From Hsuehochloa calcarea (Eukaryota > Streptophyta > Magnoliopsida > Poales > Poaceae), in assembly GCA_036346395.1 (NCBI GenBank), contig CM070613.1, positions 24,546,818-24,610,817 on the forward strand: a DNA stretch of 64,000 nucleotides, in the 5' to 3' direction. Of the stretch, positions 1-11,943 are shown one piece after another. The notes beneath the pieces were generated by a model that worked only from the letters and a program-made list of their open reading frames with translations, was not told the DNA's origin and did no database searches. A program made the position numbers and the translations under genes. Every line of letters begins with the position of its first letter. Position 1 is the first letter of the stretch.

Positions 1-2080
1 TCATGTATCTATACATAAGCAATGAGTTGTGATATTTATCAGATTACGTGAGTGTAGAACTTGATTGTACGATTTACAATGTCCAAAGATAGTAGAAGTA
101 AGGCATCGATGGCGCGTGAGGTTGAATAGGTCGAATAAATCATCGGCCCACGATGAAGTTGTCTTACTGTGGAAGAAATGCTCCTTCGTGTATCTGATAG
201 TGATTCTAGTATCGCACCCCTTCTCTTGGGTCTTCCACATGTACCAGACATGCAAAGATTGACAAGCTACTCCAAATAAGTTAGCATCGTGTCGGGGGCC
301 AACCGACTTCCGAGGGAGTATTTCCCAGGCTTGAGAGACGCATCAATGTGCTTCGATTTCGATTTGGCCTTAACGAGTTGCCTGCGGCATGTCTTCCCAT
401 GAGACAACTTAGAAACCGATACGGTGACACGCTTTTCTTTTTTCCTTCGGTGTCTTCTCCACGGGAACCGATGAGGCGGCCTTCTGAAGCGAAGGATGAG
501 GTGGAGTCATCGAGGGTCCTGTTGGAGAGGCATGGTCGTGTCGAGATCGTGGCACTGTAGGGTCCAGGGAGATGTCCTTCTTGGGCCACTGGATAAAAGT
601 GTACATGGCATCCCCTAGTGTTCTGATATCTTCGCCGAGTGAATCTCTCCGCGGATGGCCATGAAATTGTCATGTATCATGTCCACATAGACCCTGGCGT
701 AACCCTGCACTAGCTGGGTATCATGCTGCACTGCCCCTTCTTGGTATGGATACACTATCCCTGCCCAGCCTCAATAGAAATGGACCCAACCATCCTCACT
801 TAGAGCTTGCAGGGCGTCGACTCCTACAAAATGATACACAATTAGCTAAGGCGTCCTATAGGTCTATCTTTGGAGCATTCCAGAGATGTACATTACATTG
901 ATGTCGCCGATAGGTAATTGGACGCCGTCGTGTCCATAATTTTGTGTGGACGCAACGCCATCCGATGTTGAGGAGGACTAGCTCCCAAAATAATGGGGCG
1001 GCTTACATCGTTAAGGTGTTGATTTATTTAATCTTGCAATCTTGTTATCCGTCTCTGAAATTTTTCAAGAAGCACATGTTCCAACCGGCCGGCCGTGCTC
1101 GCCCTGGATCTCTTCCTACTCCTATACGTGTCGAGTCGTGGTCGGAATCCACCCTCCAAGGCACGTGAAACCCCAACGCCGGTGCGACTTCGGTGCTCCT
1201 TGTTTCAAGGTCGAGATAGTAGATCCTTCTCCCGTATGATTCAAAGGAACCTTGGGAACACGAGAAGTCAATGCTTCCTCGCAAGAGGTCATCATGTTAT
1301 TATAGACACTATGAAGTTATAGATTTATTGACAACTATGTAGTTCGACATATTTACCGATGTTGGGACATGACCTCGCTCACCGGGTTTGAGAAAGAGAT
1401 GCCACCCAAGACGTGGCTAATGCCCTCGCCTAACTGTGCTCGAGCGTGCTCGCCTAAGATCTTAGCAAATGATCCGTTAGCGCCTTGTCCTCCGCCGCCA
1501 TTGCATGGTTTTACCGCATACCTGGGCGGTGCCGAGAGCTTTGTGCGCCGACTTTGCTCTTGAAATTCGGTCATTGTCTTCATCCGCACAAAGGTGTCCC
1601 ATATATCTCGCGATAAGAATTGATACTTTGTGAAGGGCGTCAACCCGTGTTCACGCATTTCATGACAAGCGTGCTTTTGAAGGTCCTCCACGTGTGTCCC
1701 ATCGCGAGCAACACCTGCTGTTGCACGTGTGCCTGGTCTGCTTCTGGGATAATTAACGAGCCTGAAATTTCAATCCACAACTGGCCACTCTTTACATCCG
1801 TCAGAGACTTCCAGCTTGGTGTGGTGACGGGGATCCGTTCCCTTCCAAGTACCCCGCAGATGGTCCAGAATCTCGCCACTACTTTCTTGGGACTTAAAGA
1901 GATCCCAACATCACCGACTCCGTGATAGTCATTCGCCCACGGCAATTTTGATATTCCTCATCCATCTCGCCACGCATCAGCTTGATCAGAGATCCAAGCG
2001 CATTTGGCAATGTCGATGATGGCGGCGAAGATGGTGCCTTTCCATCTCGCTTACTTGCTATCTATATAGGTTACATACGC
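1..2080 (-). pseudogene. CACTA second-gene pseudogene (copy A), 3' part outside window
   Basis: This stretch is colinear with 25013-27075 of element B, where the same gene is more complete. It would encode the second protein of a rice-type CACTA element: a Lys/Pro-rich region followed in copy B by a Ulp1-like (C48) cysteine protease-like C-terminus. Only short open segments survive on the minus strand (about 1640-1945, 1353-1691, 1045-1284, 409-606, 1-255), in different frames, so several small indels have destroyed it. A recognisable shared block is the WPKKDISLDP-type segment near 500-600 (WPKKDIALDP in copy B). The protease-like end is not in the window. The function is known only by family: such proteins accompany TNP2 and may bind element ends, which is inference here. 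Confidence 0.6.
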
Positions 2081-2207
2081 AATGAACTAAAATTTCATGG
2101 ATTGTAAGTTGATATTTTATACAGAAAAAATAGAAGTTATCCATTGAACTTAAATATGGCATACACAGTAAAGAAAATATATGACATTGCACAAAATCCT
2201 TCAAAGG

Positions 2208-2250
2208 AACCATCTGTGATGGTGCATCTTATATAGCCTGTTTTGTAGTA
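2208..2250 (-). repeat. Internal CACTA terminal-repeat remnant (copy A)
   Basis: The plus strand reads a subterminal-type repeat (AACCATCTGTGAT) and then TATAGCCTGTTTTGTAGTA. The latter matches the terminal repeat at 6903-6924 base for base until the final GTG, where it diverges. It therefore looks like the outer end of a CACTA element lying inside element A, between its two genes. Element B has a similar but weaker motif at 27303-27317, at the corresponding place. Confidence 0.65.
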
Positions 2251-3539
2251 TTATCGGTATGTTAAAGTCTTTGTTGGCTCATACATGCTGAGATTTCTGG
2301 TCACGGGTTGTCTCTGGCCATGATAAATATGGCACAACTATATCTATACGTTGCAAGTCCTTAAAGTAATCAATATAGCTTAATAGTGAGCCTAGATGTT
2401 TACATATGCAAAGGAGGGGAAAAAAATAAAGTAACACGAACTAATCACTAGCGCACTCAGACACGAGCACACGAACTAAGCAATATGAGCACAAGACCAT
2501 GGAAACAACAATTTCAACAACCTCGCAATTGATGGAAACAGCCACATCACCAATTGTCCTCGAGTATTAAAAACATGCAAGATCAAATACGAAAGCATAT
2601 GCTATATATTGCTTTGAGAGTAGGCAATATATGCAAAAGGAGGCTACAAATGTTTAGCCTACTCGTATATACCTCGCATATAGGATATATGTAAGAAGTA
2701 TCTAAACCGATGATTGTTGCTCATGTCCACTATGTTTGAAATCGGCGATCTCCAACCGCTAATCAGATTCTGGATTGTAGGCATCAAAGTAAATCTATTA
2801 TGGAAAATAATGAAATATATGTAATTACTTAGGTAAAGGTAGAGAAAACCAAGATGGTAGGCATCATAATTGCACAACCAAAACCACCAAGGTGGTACGT
2901 AGGTAAAGGTATTAAAAAACTAAGAAGGCTAGGTTCAGCTGCTCGAACTAGTAATGTAGAGAAAACTAAGAAAATAACTACCTTGACGTCCCCAAAAAAT
3001 ATATCTAACTTCTTGTCTGGTTGGGATAGCTTGGGAGGTGTCTTCAAGGGATGAAGGGGGAGGAGGAGGCCGAGCAGCGGCGAGGCTGAGCGGTGTCAAG
3101 GTCGGGTAGAAGGGGTGTCGGGTCGTAGAGAGGGGTCGCCGACTGTCACGGCCGGGCAAGCAGGTCGCGGCGGGGAGGAGGTTTCAAGGCCGGGAGCAGA
3201 TCAGAGGCGAACTAGCGGGCCAAGGCGCTGGGAAGGTGAAGGGGCGAGAGTAAGGCAGAGTGACGAGTAAGGGTGCACAAACCCTATCGATTCCCTCTTA
3301 AATAAAGGGATATCACAGATGGTTCTACTCCATGAAGAACTACATGGCGGTTCTTATTTGCCGGGTCCGTTACATAAAAAATTTGAACAACTTGATTAGC
3401 GAGTACGAATGGTTCGCCCTGTATCCAACACGCTTGAGGTCCACAGAGTGACGCCTGCATTTGTCGACCTTCACTTCATGCGAAGTATAACCCAATGGCA
3501 TCAAACAGAGGGATCTTGAAAAGTACGTAGTCGAGCTCC
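2251..3539. other. Non-coding spacer between the two CACTA A genes
   Basis: No convincing gene. The segment 2251-2830 is AT-rich. The segment 3040-3260 is G-rich on the plus strand and resembles the GC-rich leader at 28100-28600 in element B. A single subterminal-type repeat (ATCACAGATGGTTC) lies at 3310-3323. The alignment to element B resumes at about 3335, at CCATGAAGAACTAC. Element B carries about 900 extra bases here. Confidence 0.5.
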
Positions 3540-6318
3540 CAAATCTCCTCTACGAACCCATAGTAGGAGTTCAACCCACGTGCCCCTAGCAGATTGAACC
3601 GCCGCGAATGCATATATGCGACACCGCTGCTCGGATCAGGCTCTTCCTATCCCGAGCCGCCAGATAAAATGTGTACCCATTTATGTCGATCCTTGCCATG
3701 TCACAATTATAAATTTTGGCCCTTTGCCAACCATAGCAAAGATATCATCACTTGATGACTTCCTAGTAAATCGCACCTTTAACCATTCGCTGAACCGATG
3801 GTTGTGCTCTCTCATGATCCAAACCTCCGATCACCGATTCTGCATGCATTATGTCTTTGTGCTCGCCGATGTACGAGGACACTTGGTTATGTGTTGCAAG
3901 ACCGCCAAATGGGCTTATGGTATATATCTAGATCGGGAGTGATTGCTTTCCTTCCGATGGCCCCGATACCCTCCAAATCTCCCATTTTGATGAGATAGAG
4001 GCACACCTATCGGCCCAAAGAGAGCCATGTAGTCGATGCAGAACTCAATGACCTCTTCTGTTGCATAACCTTCGATGATGCTACCTCCACCGAGATCGAT
4101 TCCATACATAAGACTTGAGAATTCCCATGTATCTCTCGAACTGGTACATATGATGTAGGAACACAGGTCAGATATCTTTATCTCTTTCACAAGGTGAACA
4201 ATGAGATGGACCATGATATCAAAAATGACGGAGGGAAATACATCTCACGATGACATAGAGTCACCACCACCTCGGCCCGCAGAGCATCTAGTTCTTCGGA
4301 TCGATGACATTCTCGAGCAATTGAGTTAAAAATAACATGGCCTAAAGATTGCCACTGCACCTTGTTCGCCAAGATACTTCTTATTGCAATAGGAAGCATT
4401 TGTGTCCTCAAGACATGACAATCATGAGACTTCATACCAATTAATTTCAAATCTTCCATGGAAACAATATTCTTAATATTGGCATAGTAACCAGATGGAA
4501 CTTTTACACCATTCAAGCTTTGGTACAATTCATTTCTCTCGCCTTGGACAAAGTGTAATAAGTCGGGAAAGGTACGTCAGCATTTTATCTGTCTTTTGGT
4601 GCTAACTTGGTCTTTATGTTCATATCAACCAAGTCACGCCGTGTGTTAATAGCATCTTTTGTTTTGCCACTAATGTTCAAGAAGAGACCAATCAAGCTAT
4701 CACATACATTCTTCTCCACGCGCATGAGGTCGATGCAAGGAGAACTTCTAATAAGACAAGTCCCAAAATATTGACCGCTTCTTCTAGATGTTTTTCCGAC
4801 GGATGCTTTATTTACATCCCTTTCAAAGCACAACATCGATATCCTTAACCATATCATAGACCACTTTCACTCTAAAAGACCTTGAGCCGAACCGCCCTCC
4901 TTATTTCCGTCGAATTGTTTCTTCATCTTATGTATGGGTGAATCTCGTGAAGGAACCTACGTGATGCATATACACGCTTTGCACGAGTTGTTCAAACCAT
5001 ACACTCTCGCACCATCTAAGCAAGCAAGCGATGTGCTTTGGCTCCTTTTGTAATCAACCCCGATAGGTTACCAAGGACAGAAAATCATTGATGGTGCATA
5101 ACAACATGGCGCGAAAGTGAAGTTCTCTCGCTTGTACACATCCCATTATTGTACCCCTTCGCTCCATAGTGTCACAAGATCTTCAAGCAATGGTGCTAGG
5201 TATACATCAATATTGTTCCTGTGTTGTTTCAATTCTTGGATAAGTAGTGACATCAAAATGTATTTCCACTAAATACACATCCAAGGAGGAATGTTGTACA
5301 TACATAGATTCATAGGCCAGGTGCTATGTTGGTTACTCATGTTACCGAAAGGATTCATTCCATCTGACTCAACCCTAACCTTGTGTTCCTGCTCCGCACC
5401 GAACTCTTCAAGCTCCGATCAAAGTTTCTCCATCGCGTAATCAAGAGGGTGTCTTAGCTTTCCATCTTTCTTACACTCCTCTGAGTACCAATGCATCAAT
5501 CTTGCCTCCTTTCGGTTAGCAAATAAATGTTTCAAACGTGGGATCACAGCCAGATACCACAACATCTTAACATGAAGTCCTTGCTTCACCTTAGCAAGAT
5601 TCGACGCTTGTATCGGATGCTTTGCACACGGACATACATGGTCGTCTCAGATACTCTTACTGTAAAGGATATAATCGTCGGACATGCATGTATTCTTTCT
5701 ACTTCCATTCCCAATGGACAAAGAACCTTCTTGGCTTGGTACGTGGTGTCGGGCAACACGCTTTCTTCCGTATGATGTCCGCTAGGAGACCTAACAACGC
5801 CTTGAAACTCTTGTCTGACCAACCATTGCTTGCCTTCAATTTTAGTAGTTCAAGCACGGTTGACAACCTTGTGTATTCCGCCATACCAAGGAACAAAGGT
5901 TTCCGAGTCCACCATTAAGCCCTCGAATTTACAAAACTCTCTCTCACCGCTGCCTTTCTCGCATCGTAGCATCCGATCCGCATTGTCATCATGCGACCTA
6001 TCCTCATCAAAAGCACACTACATCCGCATATCGCTGACTTCCTCGCAATGTCGCTATTATTAACTTTCAGATAATCGCTTCTTCATCGTGGATCGTCCAA
6101 CATGTATACCCTTTTTTGAAACCCCTTCGAATCAAGTGAGCTTCGATCTGCGACGGGTTGTTAAATATTTTCAGATTACCACAATCAATGCATGGACAAT
6201 AAATAAATTTTCTCCCCTTCTTCAACATATCCTGATCGACAGCTCTTCTAAAAGCAAACACGCATTTAATGTACTCTTCACTCACATGGTTCTCAACGTA
6301 CATCCAGTTTCGGTCCAT
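3540..6318 (-). pseudogene. TNP2-type CACTA transposase pseudogene (copy A)
   Basis: The intact family protein is the CACTA transposase that cuts and joins element ends in the nucleus. Reading right to left, the pieces are: an N-terminal transposase-associated zinc-finger-like domain (6067-6318, beginning MDRNWMY and containing CPCIDCGN), TNP2 core segments (about 5586-5896 and 4585-5520, with LLKLKASNGWSDKSF and VEKNVCDSLIG), a DUF4218-like segment (3915-4528, with KSHDCHVL and MVHLIVHLVKEIKI) and weak DUF4216-like C-terminal sequence (about 3560-3915). The pieces lie in different frames, and the longest open part is only about 113 residues. Copy B at 29540-32549 is colinear and better preserved. 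Many of the differences between the copies are one- or two-base indels. The start was chosen at the conserved MDRNWMY. Confidence 0.85.
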
Positions 6319-6479
6319 CTACACTACGCACATAACAAATTAGTATTAAATTATATTAATAAACTGCAAGTACCCTTCATATTAACCAAATATACTAAAA
6401 ATTATTAGTGATTAACTTAGATCAAATATAAAGGGTTACAGATCATTACCCTCATAGCTCACAACGAATATACTAAAAT

Positions 6480-6655
6480 AATATCCCACGAGATTCTCCT
6501 CCCTTTCTTCCTCCTCTCTTTAGCTTCCTCCTTTCCTTTTCCTCCCTGCCTCCTTCCTTACCTTCCTTCTCCTCTCTAAGGTGGCGCAGTGGGGGAGGAG
6601 GCAACAGGGGTGGCGGCTCAAATGGGAATGGGCAGGGGGTCTGTCGGGACCAGGT
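6480..6655 (-). other. C/T-rich 5' leader of CACTA A transposase
   Basis: The region is strongly biased (CTCC-rich, then GGAGGAGGCAAC-type) and sits between the transposase start and the subterminal repeats. The equivalent stretch in element B is 32725-32930, and both end at GGGGTCTGTCGGGA before the repeats. Position and composition suggest a promoter-proximal leader. No coding role is visible. Confidence 0.45.
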
Positions 6656-6659
6656 ATTT

Positions 6660-6902
6660 ATAATGCCTGCATATCACAGACGGTTCTTATTACGAACCAT
6701 CTGTGATATGGACCTATCACAGACAGTTTCTAAATACAACTGTTTGTGATACTTCACTGACGGTTCTGAACAAGAACCGTCTATGATAATATAGGTCATC
6801 ACATTTGGTTTAGTTCGTAACCGTCAGTGAAGTATCACAGACGGTTGTATTTAGAAACCATCTGTGATAGGTCCATATCACAGACGGTTCCAATGCGTCT
6901 TC
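6660..6902. repeat. CACTA A subterminal repeats
   Basis: About seven copies of ATCACAGACGGTT or its complement (AACCGTCTGTGAT and variants) occur in both orientations. Neighbouring copies can pair into hairpins. Such arrays are the known binding region for CACTA-encoded proteins next to the terminal repeat. Confidence 0.85.
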
Positions 6903-6924
6903 TATAGCCTGTTTTGTAGTAGTG
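6903..6924. repeat. CACTA A right terminal inverted repeat
   Basis: The minus strand reads CACTACTACAAAACAGGC starting at 6924, the classic CACTA terminus. A three-base target duplication would begin at 6925 (AGT), but the left end is outside the window so it cannot be confirmed. Confidence 0.85.
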
Positions 6925-7396
6925 AGTGGTGAAACCATATTCGTATTCGTATTTTTAAATGAATACGAATATGCTCGAATACGAATGCGAATCGAATGTC
7001 ATAACAAATACAAATTCAAATCGAATATCTACTCAATTCTATTAACTGGATATCATCATAACTCATGCATTGTGAAGTTTTTAGTGACGCTTTATCCTGG
7101 TACAATCACACGTAATCATTCCAATTAATTTTTTCACCTAAAGGAACATTAATTCACATTGAATTAAAAAAAACTCATGCAAATAATTAGCCATACTGTA
7201 ATAAAATAGTTATATTGCTTCATCGAATGAGGAAAATAAATACCATATTCGCATCCATATTTTTTTAAGTGAATTCAATACTAATATGAATAGGAGAGAA
7301 ATTGTTAATCAAATAGGGAAATCTATACCATATTCATATCCTATCGAGTACGATAGTCGAATAATACAGATAATTCGTATCCATTTTTCATCCCTA
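6925..7396. mobile_element. hAT-like remnant
   Basis: The segment begins with GGTGAAACC and ends with TTTTCATCCCTA, whose complement is TAGGGATGAAAA. That is the type of terminus seen in many grass hAT elements. It contains repeated GAATACGAAT-type motifs near both ends. No transposase reading frame is present. The left terminus abuts the CACTA A end, so it is probably truncated. No 8-base target duplication was found, so the call is weak. Confidence 0.3.
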
Positions 7397-8655
7397 CACC
7401 TGGTATTGTGGGTAGTAGAATCACAAGGGAGGTAGAACTGTAATAGCATAGGTGTGATCGCATGATACAAGAGTAATATTTTCAACACTAGTTGGAAAAG
7501 TCTATAATACATTCACGAATAAAATTATAAAAATAAAGAAAATTCCGTTATGCCCTTAACAAATTAATAGTCATATTTAATTTATACTAGCTACTACCAT
7601 ATACTGCTAGTAGAATGTACCATAAAATTTCTTCATTTAAATGATAACATATTTTGCTTCAATATGGGCTGTGCACCTAATATATTCTTCTGTCTTTAAA
7701 ATTGTATTGACACATATATACTCATATACATGGAGTACTTAAAATAATATATGTAGATAACTTCTTTATATAAGGATTGAAAAAGAAAAATTTAATGCGT
7801 GGGCACTTTGTAGGTATTACCACCTTTTTTGTTCTTCTGTTAAATTGTTCTTTTAAGAGAGAATTGAGCTATAATTTTATTCTCGGTTTCCCATCCTTTT
7901 TAAAATCCTAATGTGATAATTTCACCCAAATGGCTCTTGGAGCTCTGAGAATGATAAGGCTAGCATATATGCTACGGTACGTACCATATCTCACATGATC
8001 TGTACTTGAGTCTAATCCAAGAATTAGGCGCAAAACAGCGAGGCAATTAAATTAGGAAGAGCCTGAGCTGAGATATGCCTTGTACTTATGTGAACATGAG
8101 ATCCAAACAACTCCTTAATGCATCTGCCTTAGTACTGTTAGAGATCAGAACTAGTGAGATATTATGCGTGCATGGCTTGGGAATTGCCTTAGTTGTTGAG
8201 ATATTGAGTAGTAAGCATGTTCTACCAAAAAAGTGACGTTGGTCGGAATACTTAAGGATATGAGTAATAATAATGTAACCAACCACCATGTGAGTTGTTT
8301 CTTTGTTAAAACGCTATCTCTTATACCTAGCTGATCACATCTCTATCACGAGTAGTGATCAGATCTGTTGAGGTACGTTATCCACGTTTCCTCAACAGCT
8401 TATTAAGCTTTTAGGTGAAATGAGTTGGTGTATCAAGCACAATATAATATTAAAGCCAAAGTTCTGAGTTCAAAACCTAACTAGTACAGTTTTAATATTA
8501 TAGTTTCCAAGTTTTCAGTGCCTTTTTCTTATAGTAAACAAAATAGGATTACGGATTGTTCTTGTTTCGCCCAATTTATCTCCCCCTTGCTTTTCAACAT
8601 ATATATGTTAAACCGCTGGCCAGTGCTTTATATACCTAGAAATGCACCCATAGAC
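7397..8655. other. AT-rich intergenic DNA, no feature seen
   Basis: No long reading frame, no recognisable protein fragment, no terminal repeats and no tandem array were found on either strand. Confidence 0.5.
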
Positions 8656-8685
8656 TAGCTACCACAAAACGAATATTTCCTCACG

Positions 8686-9165
8686 GTTTAAAACTGTCAG
8701 CAAAATAGAAAAAATCATCAGGTTTAATTTTCCTGACGGTTACGGTTAACCGTCAGGAAAATACCCTCAGGGCTAGGTATTCGAGGATGTCCAATTTGTC
8801 TAACAGTTAACCGCCAGGAAAATATTTGCTTACGGTTTTTCCATATTTTGCTGACGGTTTTGAGAACCGTCCATAAAATACATTTTCTTGACAGGTATTC
8901 ACCGTCAACAAAACTTAACCTGGCGGTTTTTGGAACCGTCGTCAAGAAAATTAAACTTGACGGTTTTTTGACCGTGCATAAAATGAATTTTGCTGACGGG
9001 TAAGAACTGTCAACAAAATTAAAATTGACGGTTTTTGATCGTGCATAAAATGAATTTTGCTGACTGGTAAGAACCATCAACAAAATTAAACTTGACGCTT
9101 TTGCATTATCACAATAAAATTAAACATGACAGTTGTTTTGCCCGTCAGGAAAATGTAATTCTGAC
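8686..9165. repeat. Left subterminal repeats of CACTA C
   Basis: Some fifteen degenerate copies of TGACGGTT and its complement AACCGTCA are arranged as inverted pairs separated by AAAATT-type spacers (for example GACGGTTACGGTTAACCGTC near 8733-8752). The array matches the one at 22970-23395. It ends at CCCACTAATAGAAA. Confidence 0.75.
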
Positions 9166-9179
9166 AGCCCACTAATAGA

Positions 9180-9540
9180 AATTCTCAATTGATCACATTT
9201 TCATACAGATGCATCATAAATCCACAATACACATCATCCACAATACACATCCATGCATCATATAATCCACAAACATCCATACATCATCACAGTACACATC
9301 CATGCCTCCATACACAAATAAAAAGTTCAAGCTTATCATTTCAAGCCCAATACCATCCATAAGGTTCACTTGCAGAAAGCAACATCGTAATCAACACAAA
9401 ACACATCTAAAAGTCCAGTACTACCACAATACACCTAAAGGACTAATGTCACATACAAGTAATATAAGTCCATCTAAAAGCGCAGCAATACCATGTTCAA
9501 CTATTCAAATGAGCTAGCAAGTCATCAAAGATCATGAACT
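9180..9540. repeat. Degenerate CATCCATACA-type low-complexity tract
   Basis: Irregular tandem reiteration of CATCCA, ACACATCC and CACAATACACAT between 9210 and 9310, followed by unremarkable sequence. It lies just inside the left subterminal repeats of element C. No coding role is visible. Confidence 0.45.
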
Positions 9541-9599
9541 ATGCCTTCAGAGAGAGGCAAGCACACAAGACAAACTATATATAGGAGCGAACGTATATA

Positions 9600-9828
9600 G
9601 CAGCCAACTATATTACCTAATGTACCTTCTACCACCACAAACCATTCTCTTTGGCGCTTGAAGTACAAGACAATGACAAAGTAGCCGAGTTCAAGTCCCT
9701 CGTGTTGAAGTTTGCTCTCCACCCTGGTGCACAAGTGGTTTTCCTGCTTGCCTGCCTGAACAGGATGAACACAAAGCGATGGATTCCGGCAGTCGGACGT
9801 GGGCTCTCATAGGGGACTATTTCATTTC
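9600..9828 (-). pseudogene. FT-like PEBP gene fragment (last exon)
   Basis: PEBP/FT proteins are florigen-type signalling proteins. The minus strand from 9828 encodes NEIVPYESPRPTAGIHR, then VLFRQ-like FILFRQ, then CAPGWRANFNTRD. These are the hallmarks of the last exon of FT-like genes (YESPRPTAGIHR and segment B, APGWR.NFNTR). An AG splice acceptor stands at 9829-9830, directly before the first codon remainder, as in real FT exon 4. After NFNTRD a small deletion shifts the frame; the next frame continues ELGYFVIVLYFKRQREW, matching the usual NLG.PVAAVYFNCQRE. No earlier exons were found to the right, so this is a fragment. It lies inside CACTA element C, on the strand that would be read from the right-end leader of C. 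The FT clade is favoured over TFL1 and MFT by the PRPTAGIHR segment. Confidence 0.85.
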
Positions 9829-10181
9829 CTAGTGCATACAATATGAACATATTTGGTTAATGGAAGTACAATACACTATTGTTTGATTTACATATAATTC
9901 ACCTATGAATACGGAGTATCATTTGACACTATGCAACTAGAAATCTTGTAATCGGATTAAGCCTTTCTACGATAAAAAAATGTTGATATATATGGAGCTG
10001 AAGATCTAGTGTGCAAGAGATATTTTGGATGCACAAAAAAGTTCAGTACTACAAAAACCTTATAACATTTCTGCCAATAAGAGCCTTTTCATTCTTCGAA
10101 ACCTAGCGCAAATATATCATAACTAGGTAGGAATGGCGCGCTACACTGCGCCCGTGAAATCAAACACTAAGTCTGAGATGT

Positions 10182-11943
10182 CGATGTGTTGGACCGAAAA
10201 GGCGACTAGAGGGGGGGGTGAATAGGAGCACACTCACCTTTTCACAAATTATGAATTCAACACAATTTCACTCCAATAGCTATGAGGAGGCTATGAAGAT
10301 CAGTATACTAGTACAGCGAAAGACTAATATTGAATACAATTTACTCCCTAAATAATACGACAAAAATCAACACAAGCTAAAGCACAAATCAGTACTGGCG
10401 GTCTGACCACTGTGTTAGTAGCGGTCGGACCGCTGACCAAATCGATCGGACCGGTTCCGTCGGGCGGTCTGACCGCCAGGCTCCAGAACAGCAAGAACAG
10501 CCCCGATGATGAAGTTGCAAATAGATCTAACTTTTGATTCTCAACTCCAAACTTCGCGAAACTTGGTATACTCCTTCTCTATTATATTAAGGACCTATTC
10601 CAATCAACAATTATGATAATTCTTGGAGAAATAAAGATCCTTTATGATCTGATTGGAGAAAGGTCTAAAACCGACCAAAAGTGAAAACTAGATCCAATAG
10701 CTTGCTCGTGGGTGATTGATGATCACGAAGATACTAGATGAGTTCCCACACAACACAGGAAGCTAATCCACGTGACGATATCAAGCAAAAACTCGTGGAT
10801 CAATGAAAGCCCTAAAATCACGAAATTGAGAGCAAGAACGAAAAGAGACTTATCTCAAGCAAACGTTGCATAGATTAAAACGTGATTGATGCTGGATTAC
10901 ACCCACTCCATCAAGGATCAGTGGTCAATCCAAGAGCACGAAAATCTAATCAAACCTTCAAGAACCCTAGCCTCCATGCCTAGCTCTCCCTAAACAAAAT
11001 TAGGGTTTTCTAATATGAAGAGGGTCAAAGGGTGGTGCAGCCACCACCCTCTCCTATTTATAGTGGAGGCTTAGACCTTCTAGAAGTTTGATCCTATTGG
11101 GCTCCCGTTAAGGCACAAAACAAACGGGTCACACACGCACGCTTCGCAAAGCGCCGTCTTTAACCTTTTGACCTAAACAGCTTCACCTAGCGCCATCTTA
11201 TGCCTTGGATTTGCTAATAGGTCACCCTTGTCCATCTTGTGTCACGCTTTAGTCATTGACCACACCCGGCATCGTCGATCGTTCTGGACCTCAGCTCTCC
11301 AAGCCTAGTCCTGATCTTCCTCGCCGTTGACCGTCAATGACCACTACGCAACCTGCACAACCATAGACAAGTAAACCGAAATTGGGAACAAGTTCTTCAC
11401 AACTTGACCCATGTTAGTCAAAACATGCATCATGCAATACATATGCCCTGAAACTCATAACTTTGACCTAACCAACGAACAACGCCGCCATGATGGCGGC
11501 TGCTCAAGTGACAACCGTAGATGACCGCCTTAGGGCTCTGGCTTGATCGCTACCTATAGGCCGGTCCGACCGCCTAAAAGGATTTAGCGGATTTTCAACC
11601 CTGAAAATCCGAAACCTACTAGAAATTTCAAACCAATAGAACTTTTGACTGGAGACTCCAAAAATTATGGGACCAAGTGCAATAGAATCCCCTCTCTTGC
11701 CAACACCCTCTATTTTTGGCCCAGCTCATTTTAACACTTTTTGGTCACGGCCGGTCCGACCGCCGCTCATGGCCGGTCCGACCGATTTTGGACCTGGCCG
11801 GATCGCCATGCTCGCTAGTCGACCGCCTCGTCCCCGACAGCTCAACTTTGTCGAAAACACGTGAAACGACAAACCATAAACGCCTTGCCAATTGTCACAT
11901 CATCCTATGATCTGGAGCATATCCCCATGATATCCACACGATG
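10182..11943 (-). mobile_element. Solo LTR of a Sirevirus-type copia element with CGATG target duplication
   Basis: The LTR runs 10187-11938, from TGTTGGACCGAAAAGGCGAC to GATATCCACA, and is flanked by the exact direct repeat CGATG at 10182-10186 and 11939-11943. It is related along its length to the LTRs at 34748-36676 and 43982-45874 and to the stub at 52304: it has the same GACTAGAGGGGGGTGAATAG start, CGGTCTGACCG palindromes and a TATTTATA box (minus-strand TATAAATA) at 11055-11062. No internal region remains, so it arose by LTR-LTR recombination. Orientation is minus by comparison with the complete element. Confidence 0.92.

Larger units (their letters stand above)
1..6924 (-). mobile_element. 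CACTA (En/Spm) element A, left end outside window
   Basis: The right end is a CACTA terminal inverted repeat, read on the minus strand as CACTACTACAAAACAGGC starting at 6924. It is followed inward by a block of ATCACAGACGG-type subterminal repeats (6660-6900), a short C/T-rich leader (6480-6650), a TNP2-type transposase pseudogene and a second coding unit running off the window at position 1. Gene order and sequence match element B (23591 to about 33120) over most of the length, so the two are members of one family lying in the same orientation. Every coding frame is broken, so the element is not autonomous now. The left terminal repeat lies outside the window, so completeness cannot be judged. 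Confidence 0.85.

Noticed and set aside
6925..7128. Plus-strand frame with EYEYARIRMRIECHN
   Set aside because: It is the translation of GAATACGAAT reiterations of a hAT-like remnant, not a protein.
8656..9165. CRISPR-like array from regularly spaced GACGGTT/AACCGTC units
   Set aside because: Units are inverted pairs of variable spacing next to a CACTA terminus in a plant sequence, so they are subterminal repeats.
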